Positions 1 to 7,543 are shown, numbered from the stretch's first letter. The stretch: 11,208 nt of DNA from M269 sp964625615 (GCA_964625615.1 CAZVDU010000138.1:1-11208); one strand, 5' to 3'. Translations and numbers: made by a program. Notes: generated by a model from the letters alone, not told the origin.

Positions 1-68
1 CCCATACCTGAAGTGATTTGCTTAACTTGAGCTTTATCGAATTGAGAAAAATAAGCGGCTAGCTGCAT
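1..68 (-). CDS. flhA: Partial reading frame at the left edge, probably the start of flhA
   Basis: An ATG at 68-66 opens a frame of 22 complete codons with no stop before the window edge. It begins MQLAAYFSQFDK and ends in QITSGMG at the edge. An in-frame TAA lies a little upstream, so this is the only ATG available. FlhA is the large membrane component of the flagellar export gate. In many polar-flagellated gammaproteobacteria flhA follows flhB and heads its own sigma-54-dependent operon. FlhA N-termini are short polar stretches leading into a Gly-x-Gly/Pro turn before the first membrane helix, and the visible residues are compatible with that. A strong -24/-12 match 38 nt upstream supports a gene start here. 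No clear Shine-Dalgarno sequence precedes the ATG. The identity is inferred mostly from position; 22 residues are too few to prove it. Confidence 0.45.
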   Translation of the reverse strand, partial: MQLAAYFSQFDKAQVKQITSGM

Positions 69-105
69 GCTGAAAATAACAAATAGTTGACAGTATTATG
101 TCTAA

Positions 106-121
106 TGCAACTAGCAGGCCA
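106..121 (-). promoter_or_regulatory. Candidate sigma-54 (-24/-12) promoter reading out of the window, likely for flhA
   Basis: The minus strand reads TGGCCTGCTAGTTGCA. GG and GC are separated by exactly 10 nt, and the -12 half (TTGCA) is perfect. The -24 half differs from TGGCA only by C for A. The predicted transcription start is near 95, giving a leader of about 27 nt before the ATG at 68. Sigma-54 control of flagellar operons is well established in Vibrio and Pseudomonas. The site lies just past the kinase gene and points away from it. Confidence 0.6.
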
Positions 122-129
122 TGCCTGCT
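113..129. repeat. 7-bp inverted repeat with 3-nt loop overlapping the -24 element
   Basis: AGCAGGC and GCCTGCT flank a 3-nt centre in a perfect dyad, 31 nt after the kinase stop. On the minus strand an outer CAACT/AGTTG pairing could extend it with a bulge. It could be a weak terminator hairpin for the cassette, but no T-run follows on the minus strand. It also overlaps the -24 element, so it may be a protein-binding site or simply a coincidence. Confidence 0.35.
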
Positions 130-160
130 TACTAGTAGTAGTTGTGATATTGACGGTCGG

Positions 161-1507
161 TTACGATTCCATTCCTAGAGGTAAAGAGAACTTAATACAA
201 AGTCCATTACCCGAACGATTTTGTATTCGTATATACCCATTGTGAGCCGTCACTATTTCGTTGCATAACGACAGACCAAGTCCTCCCCCTTCTTGCTTGG
301 TAGAGAAAAAAGGCAACAAGGCTTTCTGCAACTGTTGCTCCGTCATTCCTGTTCCCCCATCAAAAATACTCCAGTGTAGTTTATTCCCTGTGCAATCCAA
401 TTTAAGCTCTATTTCGTCTTCTATACTTCCAGACTCAATGGCATTTTTGTATAGATTAATCAGTACTTGTTCCATCTGCCCAGGATCGAAACAAACATCA
501 ATGCTTGGTATATCATCGGTAATAATGTAAGGACAGACACGCAATATTGAATTAATAAAATCTGGTAAAAAAACGGATTCTTTGTGAGGCGCAGGAAGCC
601 TGGCAAAATCCGCATACTTAACAAGAAAGCTTTTTAAGCGCTCTGTTCGGGTCTGTATCGTATCAATTAAGTCTGGCAGCATATCCAAGTTTCTATCAGA
701 GTTAATTATCTTCTTAGCTGAATTTGCCATAGATGTAATGGGTGCTAGTGAATTATTCAATTCATGACTAATCAATCGAATCGCATTCTTCCACAAATCA
801 ATCTCTTGCCTGGATATTTCAGTCGTAAGGTTTTTATAAAGGTAAAGCTTGTGCTCTCGAGAATTCAGGTTAAAGCTTTGGCAATGTAGGTAAAATGAAT
901 AACGTTCATTGTTTATCACTAAATTGATAAGCCCACCTAATTCGTTGATTGTTGCTTCGCGTAACTCAGTAGGCAAGTTCTCAACCAATGATAAAAAGGG
1001 CCGTCCTTCTAATTTCTTTATTTGATCAAAAAGTTCTTTAGACGCATCGTTAGCATAAACCACAAAACCTTTGTTGTCGGTCAACACAATCGATACGGGT
1101 GTGCTTTGAATAATAGTATCAAGCAGTAATTCTCGTTGAAACAAAGATTGTCGCTCATCGCATAAAACGCCAGCCATATCATTGTATGCGTCAATAATCT
1201 GCCCTAATTCATCGTTGCGCGACTTATGAATACGAATACTAAAATCACGATCTTTAAAGCTGCTAACACCTGTTTCTATGGCAGAAATTAATTCCTCTAC
1301 AGGCCCATAAAACCACTTCATCAATACCAACAATAGCATGACACTCAATAAAATAGGCACGACGATAGCAAGTGCTAATGGTAATGAGAGAGCAACACCT
1401 AAATATATACCAAAGCCCTGAAAAAAAAGGGCCCCTATAGTGATAAACAGTACTTTTCCACGAATAGACTGGCGCATGTTAGTTTGTTGACTCGTTGTTA
1501 ACCCCAT
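161..1507 (-). CDS. Membrane sensor histidine kinase (HAMP-PAS-HisKA-HATPase), NtrY-like
   Basis: A 448-residue inner-membrane sensor kinase and the presumed partner of the response regulator encoded just upstream. Two membrane helices (about 18-39 and 47-66) are separated by only about 6-8 residues, so there is almost no periplasmic sensor domain. A HAMP-like linker (about 66-118) and a PAS domain (about 127-230) follow. The H-box is SHELNNSLAPI at 247-257 with His248 as the phosphorylated residue. The ATPase domain shows the N-box (NLYKNAIES, key Asn355), G1 box DGGTGM (383-388), F-box (Phe400-401) and G2 box GGGLGLSL (407-414), so it should be active. The ATG at 1507 has a GGAAAAGT sequence at suitable distance and overlaps the regulator gene by 29 nt. 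A second ATG (Met11, at 1477) lies one base after the regulator's stop and is an alternative start. The signal sensed is unknown. Confidence 0.9.
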   Translation of the reverse strand: MGLTTSQQTNMRQSIRGKVLFITIGALFFQGFGIYLGVALSLPLALAIVVPILLSVMLLLVLMKWFYGPVEELISAIETGVSSFKDRDFSIRIHKSRNDELGQIIDAYNDMAGVLCDERQSLFQRELLLDTIIQSTPVSIVLTDNKGFVVYANDASKELFDQIKKLEGRPFLSLVENLPTELREATINELGGLINLVINNERYSFYLHCQSFNLNSREHKLYLYKNLTTEISRQEIDLWKNAIRLISHELNNSLAPITSMANSAKKIINSDRNLDMLPDLIDTIQTRTERLKSFLVKYADFARLPAPHKESVFLPDFINSILRVCPYIITDDIPSIDVCFDPGQMEQVLINLYKNAIESGSIEDEIELKLDCTGNKLHWSIFDGGTGMTEQQLQKALLPFFSTKQEGGGLGLSLCNEIVTAHNGYIRIQNRSGNGLCIKFSLPLGMES

Positions 1508-2828
1508 ACTTTTCCATTCGTCTATATAAGGCTTGCCGGCTAATATTCAGGATCTTAGCCGCTCTGGACACAACATTGTCACTTTCATCGAGCGCTCTTA
1601 GTATGTCTGCCTTTGTCACTGTTTCGGCAGTCTTCCTACCTTGTTTTAGGTCTAATTGAATCCCCAATTGAGATGGCATCAAACTATTAGATTGAGTCAA
1701 TAACATAGCCCGCTTAATACAATTTTGTAACTCCCTGATATTCCCAGGCCAATGGTACTGCACCATAAGCTGTTCTGTTTCTTCACTTAACTCATATCCA
1801 TCATCCAAAAAGTACCTCGCAAGGTGCAGTACATCATCTTTACGTTCATTCAAAGCTGGTAAATCAAGCTCTATGAGGTTTAGCCGATAATACAAATCTT
1901 CTCTGAATGTTCCTTCAGCTATTGCTTGTGGCAAATCTGAATTGGTAGCGCTCAATATTCTTACACTTACTTTTTGTGTTTGAGTACTACCCAGTCGCTC
2001 AAATTCACCAGACTCCAAAACACGTAATAGTTTTTTCTGTCCTTCCAAAGATAAATTTCCGATTTCATCCAAGAATAGAGTCCCTTTATTCGCAGCTTCG
2101 AAGCGACCTATCCTAAGCTTGGTATTCCCGGTAAAAGCACCTGCTTCAGCCCCAAATAACTCTGCTTCCATAAGTTCATTTGGCAATGCACCTATATTCA
2201 CCTTAATGAAAGGCTCATTTTTAACACGTGAATTAGCTTGGACAACCTCAGCAATTTTTTCTTTGCCAGCTCCGTTAGGTCCTGTAATCAAAACAGGCAC
2301 ATCTGCACCGGCCACTTGCGTTGTCATTTCCAATAGTCGAAGCATTGATTCGCTAGCAAACTGCAAGCCACACAAATTGTATTGTGATTTTAACCGTTCA
2401 AGGCGTTCTTGCTTTTTCTGTTGCTCTATTTGATGGGCCGATTGTAATTGATTAAATTCAATTAGGTTTTTGACGGTTATTAACAGCTTTTCATCATCCC
2501 AAGGCTTAGACAAATAATCTGCTGCCCCAGCTTTCACTAACTGAACAGCTGATTCTAGGTTTGCCCAAGCGGTAAGTAGAATAATAGGGAGATCAACATA
2601 AGCCTCCCTGATATCCCTAAAGAGTTGAATACCCTCATCACCCGATACGGTATCAGCGGTGAAGTTCATATCTTGGATCACTAAGTCGAATTCGTGTTTA
2701 GCCAATAGGCTTAGCCCTTCTTCCGGCGACAAGGCACCATGACAATGAATATCTTCAAGGTGAAACAACACGACTAATGCTTTAATCACATCAGGGTTAT
2801 CATCAATGATCAATAGATTTGGTTTCAT
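1479..2828 (-). CDS. NtrC-family sigma-54-dependent response regulator
   Basis: A transcriptional activator of sigma-54 RNA polymerase, 449 residues from the preferred ATG at 2828. An in-frame GTG lies one codon earlier; AAGGA at 2836-2840 is 7 nt from the ATG, which favours the ATG. Counting from the GTG, the receiver domain covers about 4-125 with Asp10/Asp11, phosphoacceptor Asp54, Thr87 and Lys109. The AAA+ domain (about 155-385) has Walker A GPNGAGKE (184-191), Walker B TLFLDE (251-256) and the arginine-finger region FREDLYYR (309-316). A Fis-type helix-turn-helix lies at about 408-442. The sigma-54 contact loop reads GAFTGN (231-236) rather than the usual GAFTGA. The gene lies 63 bp after the second permease gene and overlaps the kinase gene. 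Its probable target is the sigma-54 promoter in front of the adaptor gene, which would make the operon self-activating. Confidence 0.93.
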   Translation of the reverse strand: MKPNLLIIDDNPDVIKALVVLFHLEDIHCHGALSPEEGLSLLAKHEFDLVIQDMNFTADTVSGDEGIQLFRDIREAYVDLPIILLTAWANLESAVQLVKAGAADYLSKPWDDEKLLITVKNLIEFNQLQSAHQIEQQKKQERLERLKSQYNLCGLQFASESMLRLLEMTTQVAGADVPVLITGPNGAGKEKIAEVVQANSRVKNEPFIKVNIGALPNELMEAELFGAEAGAFTGNTKLRIGRFEAANKGTLFLDEIGNLSLEGQKKLLRVLESGEFERLGSTQTQKVSVRILSATNSDLPQAIAEGTFREDLYYRLNLIELDLPALNERKDDVLHLARYFLDDGYELSEETEQLMVQYHWPGNIRELQNCIKRAMLLTQSNSLMPSQLGIQLDLKQGRKTAETVTKADILRALDESDNVVSRAAKILNISRQALYRRMEKYGVNNESTN

Positions 2829-2894
2829 CACTTAATCCTTTTATACCAATAGAGGTAATTAACTGGTCAACTCAGAAGTCTCGTATGATGCCGC

Positions 2895-4118
2895 TTATGC
2901 ACTGCGAGTGACTATAGCAGGGTCAATATCAGCAGCCCGCTTCGCTGGCACTCTTGCAGCCAAAAGATTGAGCAACCAAAGTATTAAGGCAATCAATAAC
3001 CAGTACTTCAATTCAATAAGGCTCGGATTATTAAACTGCGTCGCCAAGATATAATTCAAGACATAAGACAAAATAAAACCAATAACCAAACCAATACTTG
3101 TTAGCACTGTATTTTCAACTAAAAAATAGCGTACCACTTGCCATTTTGTTGCGCCTAGAGCGCGCCTTGTACCTATTTGCTTATACCGTTGCGAAACAGA
3201 TAAACTTACTAAGCCAATAATGCCGAGAGAGGTAATCAGCATACAAATGCCGCTAACACCTAACATAGTGAAAGCAAAACTCGTACGACCATCATAAAGT
3301 CTTTTCAGCGTGCGCGTTAAAACTTCTGTAAAAACAATGTAGCGTCCACGTGTACCATATAAAGCCTCTTCAATATAATCGAGTAATCCAGCTGCTGCCC
3401 CAGGTTCAGTCTTAATCAAGTAATTGGTAGTGTAGTCTTTTCCCCAAGCACGCATAGGTCTAATAACGTTGTTGTATGGCACATCGCGATAGACCGCCGT
3501 ATCCCCTCCCATAAAGTCTTTGTAGATACCAATCACCTCGGCACCCTCAATTCCATTCGGTTGAAGATAAAGTGTCTTACCTAACGCTGAACTGTCTGGG
3601 AACATAGTGGATGCTAACGTTTCACTGATAAGAACGACACTGGGAAAGGTAATGGTTGATATATCTCCATAAGCGACTTCTGTTGGTAAATACCATCGCC
3701 CTTCGATTAACTCAACATCGAGCACTTCTCTGCCATGTTCATCGAAATCTAACAAGCTAATTTGATAACGAGCAGCATCCTCTTTCTCAGAGCCAAAAGC
3801 CCACCTAAACGAGCTTACACTTTCGAAGGGTACCTCTAAGGTGGTGGTGACAGACATAACACCAGGTAAGCTACGAATGTCTTTTAGATCACGTTGGATT
3901 TGATCTTCTAAATTGAGACTTGGATCATAAAACTGGTTATACACCCAAACTAAATTTTCTTCATTTAAGCCCGTTGGTTGGCGCCATCCTTTCAAGACTT
4001 CCAGTGTTATGAAAACAGAATTGCTCACCATGACCAAGGTTATTGATATTTGCAAAATTATCAGTATTGATACTGCATTATTGCGTTTGAGTGACGCTAG
4101 AACATGCTTTAATTCCAT
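2895..4118 (-). CDS. FtsX/MacB-type ABC permease, second subunit
   Basis: A 407-residue inner-membrane permease of the MacB/FtsX fold (type VII, mechanotransmission ABC systems). There is one N-terminal membrane helix (about 14-38), a large periplasmic domain (about 39-280), then three helices (about 283-307, 332-358, 371-388). After the second helix, RYKQIGTRRALGATKWQ (311-327) is the classic FtsX-family cytoplasmic segment that couples to the ATPase. The C-terminal RVPAKRAADIDP (389-400) is the usual family ending. It differs clearly from the other permease, so the two probably form a heterodimer on one ATPase. Its AGGAG (7 nt from the ATG) contains the stop codon of the preceding gene, which implies translational coupling. 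The substrate cannot be read from the sequence. Confidence 0.9.
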   Translation of the reverse strand: MELKHVLASLKRNNAVSILIILQISITLVMVSNSVFITLEVLKGWRQPTGLNEENLVWVYNQFYDPSLNLEDQIQRDLKDIRSLPGVMSVTTTLEVPFESVSSFRWAFGSEKEDAARYQISLLDFDEHGREVLDVELIEGRWYLPTEVAYGDISTITFPSVVLISETLASTMFPDSSALGKTLYLQPNGIEGAEVIGIYKDFMGGDTAVYRDVPYNNVIRPMRAWGKDYTTNYLIKTEPGAAAGLLDYIEEALYGTRGRYIVFTEVLTRTLKRLYDGRTSFAFTMLGVSGICMLITSLGIIGLVSLSVSQRYKQIGTRRALGATKWQVVRYFLVENTVLTSIGLVIGFILSYVLNYILATQFNNPSLIELKYWLLIALILWLLNLLAARVPAKRAADIDPAIVTRSA

Positions 4119-4128
4119 GATAATTCTC

Positions 4129-5487
4129 CTAATTCTTTAATTGGCTAGCAGGTGGGATATTGCATATTTTCCAAATAGGATATAACCCAGCGACAACAAT
4201 ACTTGAAATCGAAACAGCAACGGCGATAAAAACAAGCTTTAAATCAAGTGTAAAATATTGCCTAACAACCTTAGGATCGCCGTCATAATCTGACTGATAC
4301 ATTTCCACCTGAAACATCACTTCAAGCCCCAAGTTAGCTAGCAACAATCCAGCAATACCACCAGCTAAGCCGAGACAAAGCACTTCAATCAAATATTGCT
4401 TTAGTATGTATGACTTACTAGCACCTAATGCTCGATACAGGCTAACTCTCTTACTTTGGTTTAAGAATTTTCCTAACAAAATCCCAACCGTATTGACGAG
4501 GCAAACACCAAAGAACAAATATGCCATAACCAACAATGTCCGACTCCAATCATCTGCGCCTCGCATCACGACCAATTCATCCAAATTTGTAACTAGCGTC
4601 CTCACATCATCACGAGGGTAGCGCCCTAATGATTTTTGCTGCTGCACAAATTGATTCAGCATTGCGTTATATTCTCTGGCATCATCTTCTGATTTCATCT
4701 CAGCCCATACATTTATCCACCCACAATCAGAAGCCATAAGTCGCGATATGTCATCTCGGCGAACATCGCCGATAGCTTGTCTATGTTCAGGCAAGCAGTA
4801 CATGACACCCGATCGCATTAAGTTACTTTGAATTGCAAACCCCAAGGGGACGAACATGTGGTGCATTTCTCTATCAGAAAAACTCCTGTCGTAAAAAGTC
4901 GATTTTATAGGCCAGTCATCCATCACACCAATAATGGTTGCCCTTACTCCCTGTGCATTGAGCATTTTTCCAACACTGTTTTCACCACCAAACAAGGTGT
5001 TGTTAAGTTCTTTACTGATGACCATCACAGCCTCGCCGCTCATATTCGCTTCTTCATTCCAGGGACTTCCAAAAAGAAAGGGAGCATCAAATAGCGTAAA
5101 GAATCTATGATCTGTGGCCATACCCTCAGCCCAGATGGGTCGAACCGATTGTTCATCGACCTCTATAATTGCTCGAGACGTAAAATTAATCGATTGAGTT
5201 ATTGCAGGGCTTTCCATGGTAAGTAGCATTTGTGCATCATTCCAAGAGAATGAAGGTAATTGCCACGGTTCCATGGCCGAGTCATCTTCAACAGGCCTTG
5301 CATCCGCCAATATCAAATACCTATCTTGACTAATGTTAGGAAGGGGCACTCTCATTTGTTGATATACCGTGGTTAACATTGTCATAAGCAACGCAATGCC
5401 AATCCCCATGGTTACGATAACCAACAAAGATAGCCCAGGCCGGTTTTTCAGACTCTGTTTCGCTTCTTTAAAATGCTGAATATTCAT
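4129..5487 (-). CDS. FtsX/MacB-type ABC permease, first subunit
   Basis: A MacB/FtsX-fold permease of 452 residues from the ATG at 5487. An ATG directly before it at 5490 is only 3 nt from the AGGAG, while 5487 is 6 nt away, so 5487 is preferred. Numbered from 5490, membrane helices lie at about 20-42, 318-340, 368-392 and 418-440. The periplasmic MacB core-like domain spans about 43-310. It contains only two cysteines, Cys232 and Cys256, which could form a disulfide. The segment KRVSLYRALGASKSYILKQY (347-366) matches the FtsX coupling region. The next gene starts 10 nt downstream and encodes the second, different permease. MacB itself fuses ATPase and permease and works as a homodimer; here the functions are split over three proteins. 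The role in efflux is inferred from the adjacent adaptor. Confidence 0.9.
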   Translation of the reverse strand: MNIQHFKEAKQSLKNRPGLSLLVIVTMGIGIALLMTMLTTVYQQMRVPLPNISQDRYLILADARPVEDDSAMEPWQLPSFSWNDAQMLLTMESPAITQSINFTSRAIIEVDEQSVRPIWAEGMATDHRFFTLFDAPFLFGSPWNEEANMSGEAVMVISKELNNTLFGGENSVGKMLNAQGVRATIIGVMDDWPIKSTFYDRSFSDREMHHMFVPLGFAIQSNLMRSGVMYCLPEHRQAIGDVRRDDISRLMASDCGWINVWAEMKSEDDAREYNAMLNQFVQQQKSLGRYPRDDVRTLVTNLDELVVMRGADDWSRTLLVMAYLFFGVCLVNTVGILLGKFLNQSKRVSLYRALGASKSYILKQYLIEVLCLGLAGGIAGLLLANLGLEVMFQVEMYQSDYDGDPKVVRQYFTLDLKLVFIAVAVSISSIVVAGLYPIWKICNIPPASQLKN

Positions 5488-5496
5488 CATGTTCTC

Positions 5497-6192
5497 CTAC
5501 ACAGCAAGTTCTGATAGCTGTTGTTCTCTCACATCGTTAACTTGACCGTCTAAAATATGAATATTCCGATTGGCGCGCTTAGCCAACTGAGGATCATGTG
5601 TCACCATGACAATTGTCGTTCCCTTTTCATTAATGTCTTCCAGCAACTCCATAACTTGCCTGGCCATTAATGAATCTAAGTTTCCGGTAGGTTCATCTGC
5701 CAACAAAAACCTTGGTTCACCAGCAATCGCTCTGGCAATTGCAACACGTTGTTGTTGTCCTCCAGAGAGTTGATTAGGGTAATGATGTTTTCGGGCAGCT
5801 AACCCTACTATCTCTAATGCGTTTTCGATGCGATCTTTACGTTCACTGCGAGACATACCTCGGAAATTAAGCGGCACTTCAATGTTGTTATACAGTGACA
5901 AATCAGACAGTAAATTAAAAGATTGGAAAATGAACCCTATCTTTCTATTTCTCAAACGAGATAAAGCATTGTCATCCAGACCCGTAACGTCAATATCGTC
6001 AAGAAAATACTCACCTTCATCAAAGTTCTCGAGCAATCCGGCCAAATTAAGAAAAGTCGTTTTCCCAGATCCAGACGGACCTGTTATCGTGACAAACTCC
6101 CCATCTTCAACATGAATATTGACATTCTTAAGTGCGTGCGTTTCTATCAAATTCGTACGATAAAACTTGCTGACATTCTTCATTTTTAGCAT
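5497..6192 (-). CDS. MacB/LolD-type ABC transporter ATPase
   Basis: The cytoplasmic ATPase that powers the two permeases, 231 residues, the normal size for LolD/FtsE/MacB-type subunits. It has Walker A GPSGSGKTT (38-46), Q-loop Gln90, signature LSGGQQQR (142-149), Walker B FLLADE (162-167), D-loop GNLD (170-173) and switch His199. All catalytic elements are intact. The frame is open further upstream to 6279, but that would overlap 77 bp of the adaptor gene. The ATG at 6192 has TAAGGA 7 nt upstream and gives the standard N-terminus MLKMKNVSKFY. The adaptor stop codon is part of that ribosome-binding sequence, so translation of the two is probably coupled. The downstream permease gene begins within 10 nt. 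Confidence 0.95.
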   Translation of the reverse strand: MLKMKNVSKFYRTNLIETHALKNVNIHVEDGEFVTITGPSGSGKTTFLNLAGLLENFDEGEYFLDDIDVTGLDDNALSRLRNRKIGFIFQSFNLLSDLSLYNNIEVPLNFRGMSRSERKDRIENALEIVGLAARKHHYPNQLSGGQQQRVAIARAIAGEPRFLLADEPTGNLDSLMARQVMELLEDINEKGTTIVMVTHDPQLAKRANRNIHILDGQVNDVREQQLSELAV

Positions 6193-6199
6193 CTGGGTT

Positions 6200-6205
6200 T
6201 CCTTA
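6200..6205 (-). promoter_or_regulatory. Ribosome binding site fixing the ATPase start, overlapping the adaptor stop
   Basis: The minus strand reads TAAGGA. The TAA is the adaptor stop codon, and AAGGA sits 7 nt before the ATG at 6192. This supports 6192 over any of the upstream in-frame starts. Confidence 0.7.
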
Positions 6206-7477
6206 TAAATTGTTAAGAAACAGTTGTTCATTTTGATTAAAGAGTTCGTTGCTGGATATGATGATTCTGTCTCCCTCATTCAGGCCGGCTAGAACTTCAA
6301 TCTCACCAACACTGCTGACGCCTAAGCTGACACCAACACGTTTTGCAGTATTGCCAACAACTTTATAAGCAATACGACCACCGGAAGAGTTGACAAAAGG
6401 TCCTCGTTTAACCTTTAAAACATTCGATTTCGATTCAATGAGTATGCGTGTGTTTACGCGCTGATTTTGACGTAAACCGTCCAACGCTTCCTCAAAACGC
6501 AACCGACCAGAGACCTGACCGTTAGTCACTTCGGGTGAAACAGCAATCAAAGCAGCATCGATATCGTCATTACCAATGGATACTACAGCACTCAGACCTG
6601 AGCCCATCAGCTCCGCATAATTTTCCGGTATCAAGACTTCAACTTCGAATGCACTCATATCAACTGCTGTTAACAGAGGCGTATTTCTGACTACGGCTTG
6701 TTTTTGCTGGACATCAACTGTTCCAACAATCCCGTCGAACGGTGCGTGAATATCAAGCTCCGCGACTTGCCTCTGCAACTCCGTGACAACAAGAGATTGT
6801 CTTTGATGCTCTTTTTTACGACTTAACAACTCAAACTCTAGTCGTTCTTGTTCTAGCGTTTTACTTTGTAGTGCATGCTCATGTTCAAGCTTTGCTTTGT
6901 CTAACGCGACTTCAATCTGCCTATATTCAACGTCACTGATTAAGTGACTCTCCATACTCACTTTAGCTCTAGTCATTTCTCGTTCAGCAGCTTGTAAGTC
7001 AACATAAGCCAGCTCTGTCTCCTGCGTTAGGCTCAACAACTGGCTCTTTGTGTCTATCTTTTGGCGGCCGATCATGAGCGCCAACGAATCTAAAGTTGAT
7101 ACTTCTTGTGAGAGCAAGTTGTTCAGTTGCGGACTTTCAATACTCACCAAGAGCTGACCAACAGTGACAGTATCCCCAGGCCTCACGAAGAGTGTCACAG
7201 CCCCATCTGCACGCGCATAAAAAGTTGGGCTTACTGCGGCAACAATCTTACCTTGGACAGCTATATCTTGTGTCAAATGACCACGCTCTACGGTTGCAAA
7301 TCGCAAAGATGATGCATCTAGTTGACTATCAGATTGATATAAAGCCGATGCCTTAGGGTACGCGTAAACAGATACAGCGAAAACCAAAATAAGGCCGAGT
7401 ATGCCCCCACTCAATACCTTTAGTTTACGGTCAGTTGATTTAATCGTTTTATCTTGAGCTGACGTATCTCGAATCAT
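6203..7477 (-). CDS. HlyD/MacA-type periplasmic adaptor (membrane fusion) protein
   Basis: A periplasmic adaptor linking the inner-membrane ABC permeases to an outer-membrane channel, 424 residues. Positions in order: cytoplasmic tail 1-20; membrane anchor about 21-41 (LSGGILGLILVFAVSVYAYP); first half of the lipoyl domain about 84-114; long coiled-coil hairpin about 115-240, rich in Glu, Gln, Lys and Leu; second lipoyl half with IHAPFDGIVG (243-252); beta-barrel about 275-350; membrane-proximal domain about 351-424. The frame extends upstream through a TTG at 7543, but that would run across the promoter. The ATG at 7477 has AAAGGAG 6 nt upstream and gives a normal N-terminus. It is the first gene of the six-gene operon. 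No outer-membrane channel gene is present here, so a TolC-like protein from elsewhere is assumed. Confidence 0.92.
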   Translation of the reverse strand: MIRDTSAQDKTIKSTDRKLKVLSGGILGLILVFAVSVYAYPKASALYQSDSQLDASSLRFATVERGHLTQDIAVQGKIVAAVSPTFYARADGAVTLFVRPGDTVTVGQLLVSIESPQLNNLLSQEVSTLDSLALMIGRQKIDTKSQLLSLTQETELAYVDLQAAEREMTRAKVSMESHLISDVEYRQIEVALDKAKLEHEHALQSKTLEQERLEFELLSRKKEHQRQSLVVTELQRQVAELDIHAPFDGIVGTVDVQQKQAVVRNTPLLTAVDMSAFEVEVLIPENYAELMGSGLSAVVSIGNDDIDAALIAVSPEVTNGQVSGRLRFEEALDGLRQNQRVNTRILIESKSNVLKVKRGPFVNSSGGRIAYKVVGNTAKRVGVSLGVSSVGEIEVLAGLNEGDRIIISSNELFNQNEQLFLNNL

Positions 7478-7483
7478 AATATT

Positions 7484-7490
7484 CTCCTTT
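7484..7490 (-). promoter_or_regulatory. Strong ribosome binding site fixing the adaptor start
   Basis: AAAGGAG lies 6 nt before the ATG at 7477. This is the best Shine-Dalgarno match in the window and argues against the upstream TTG at 7543 as the start. Confidence 0.8.
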
Positions 7491-7526
7491 AAGAGCCGAT
7501 GACATTCACCAATACACAATAGATAT

Positions 7527-7543
7527 AACAAATCACATGCCAA
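7527..7543 (-). promoter_or_regulatory. Candidate sigma-54 (-24/-12) promoter of the transporter operon
   Basis: The minus strand reads TTGGCATGTGATTTGTT. The -24 half (YTGGCA) matches fully, and the spacing between GG and the -12 dinucleotide is exactly 10 nt. The -12 half reads TTGTT, with T in place of the usual C. The predicted start is near 7517, about 40 nt before the adaptor ATG. Scanning the intergenic region for GG-N10-GC found no better site. The presence of a sigma-54 activator gene in the same operon makes this site credible; the -12 mismatch keeps it uncertain. Confidence 0.5.

Noticed and set aside
2119..2433. Plus-strand open frame of about 100 codons
   Set aside because: It lies fully antisense to the AAA+ domain of the regulator, shows no recognisable domain and no convincing start signal. 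Other plus-strand frames in the window were dismissed for the same reason.
2840..2870. Sigma-70-like promoter in front of the response regulator (TTGACC, 19-nt spacer, TATAAA)
   Set aside because: The spacer is long and the start site would fall within the regulator's ribosome binding site, so a usable leader would be missing.
6193..6279. N-terminal extension of the ATPase overlapping the adaptor gene
   Set aside because: It would overlap 77 bp of a well-conserved gene. The ATG at 6192 has a good ribosome binding site and yields the standard family N-terminus.
7478..7543. N-terminal extension of the adaptor from a TTG at 7543
   Set aside because: It lacks a ribosome binding site, would place coding sequence over the sigma-54 promoter, and the ATG at 7477 has an excellent AAAGGAG. 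The extra 22 residues do not resemble adaptor N-termini.
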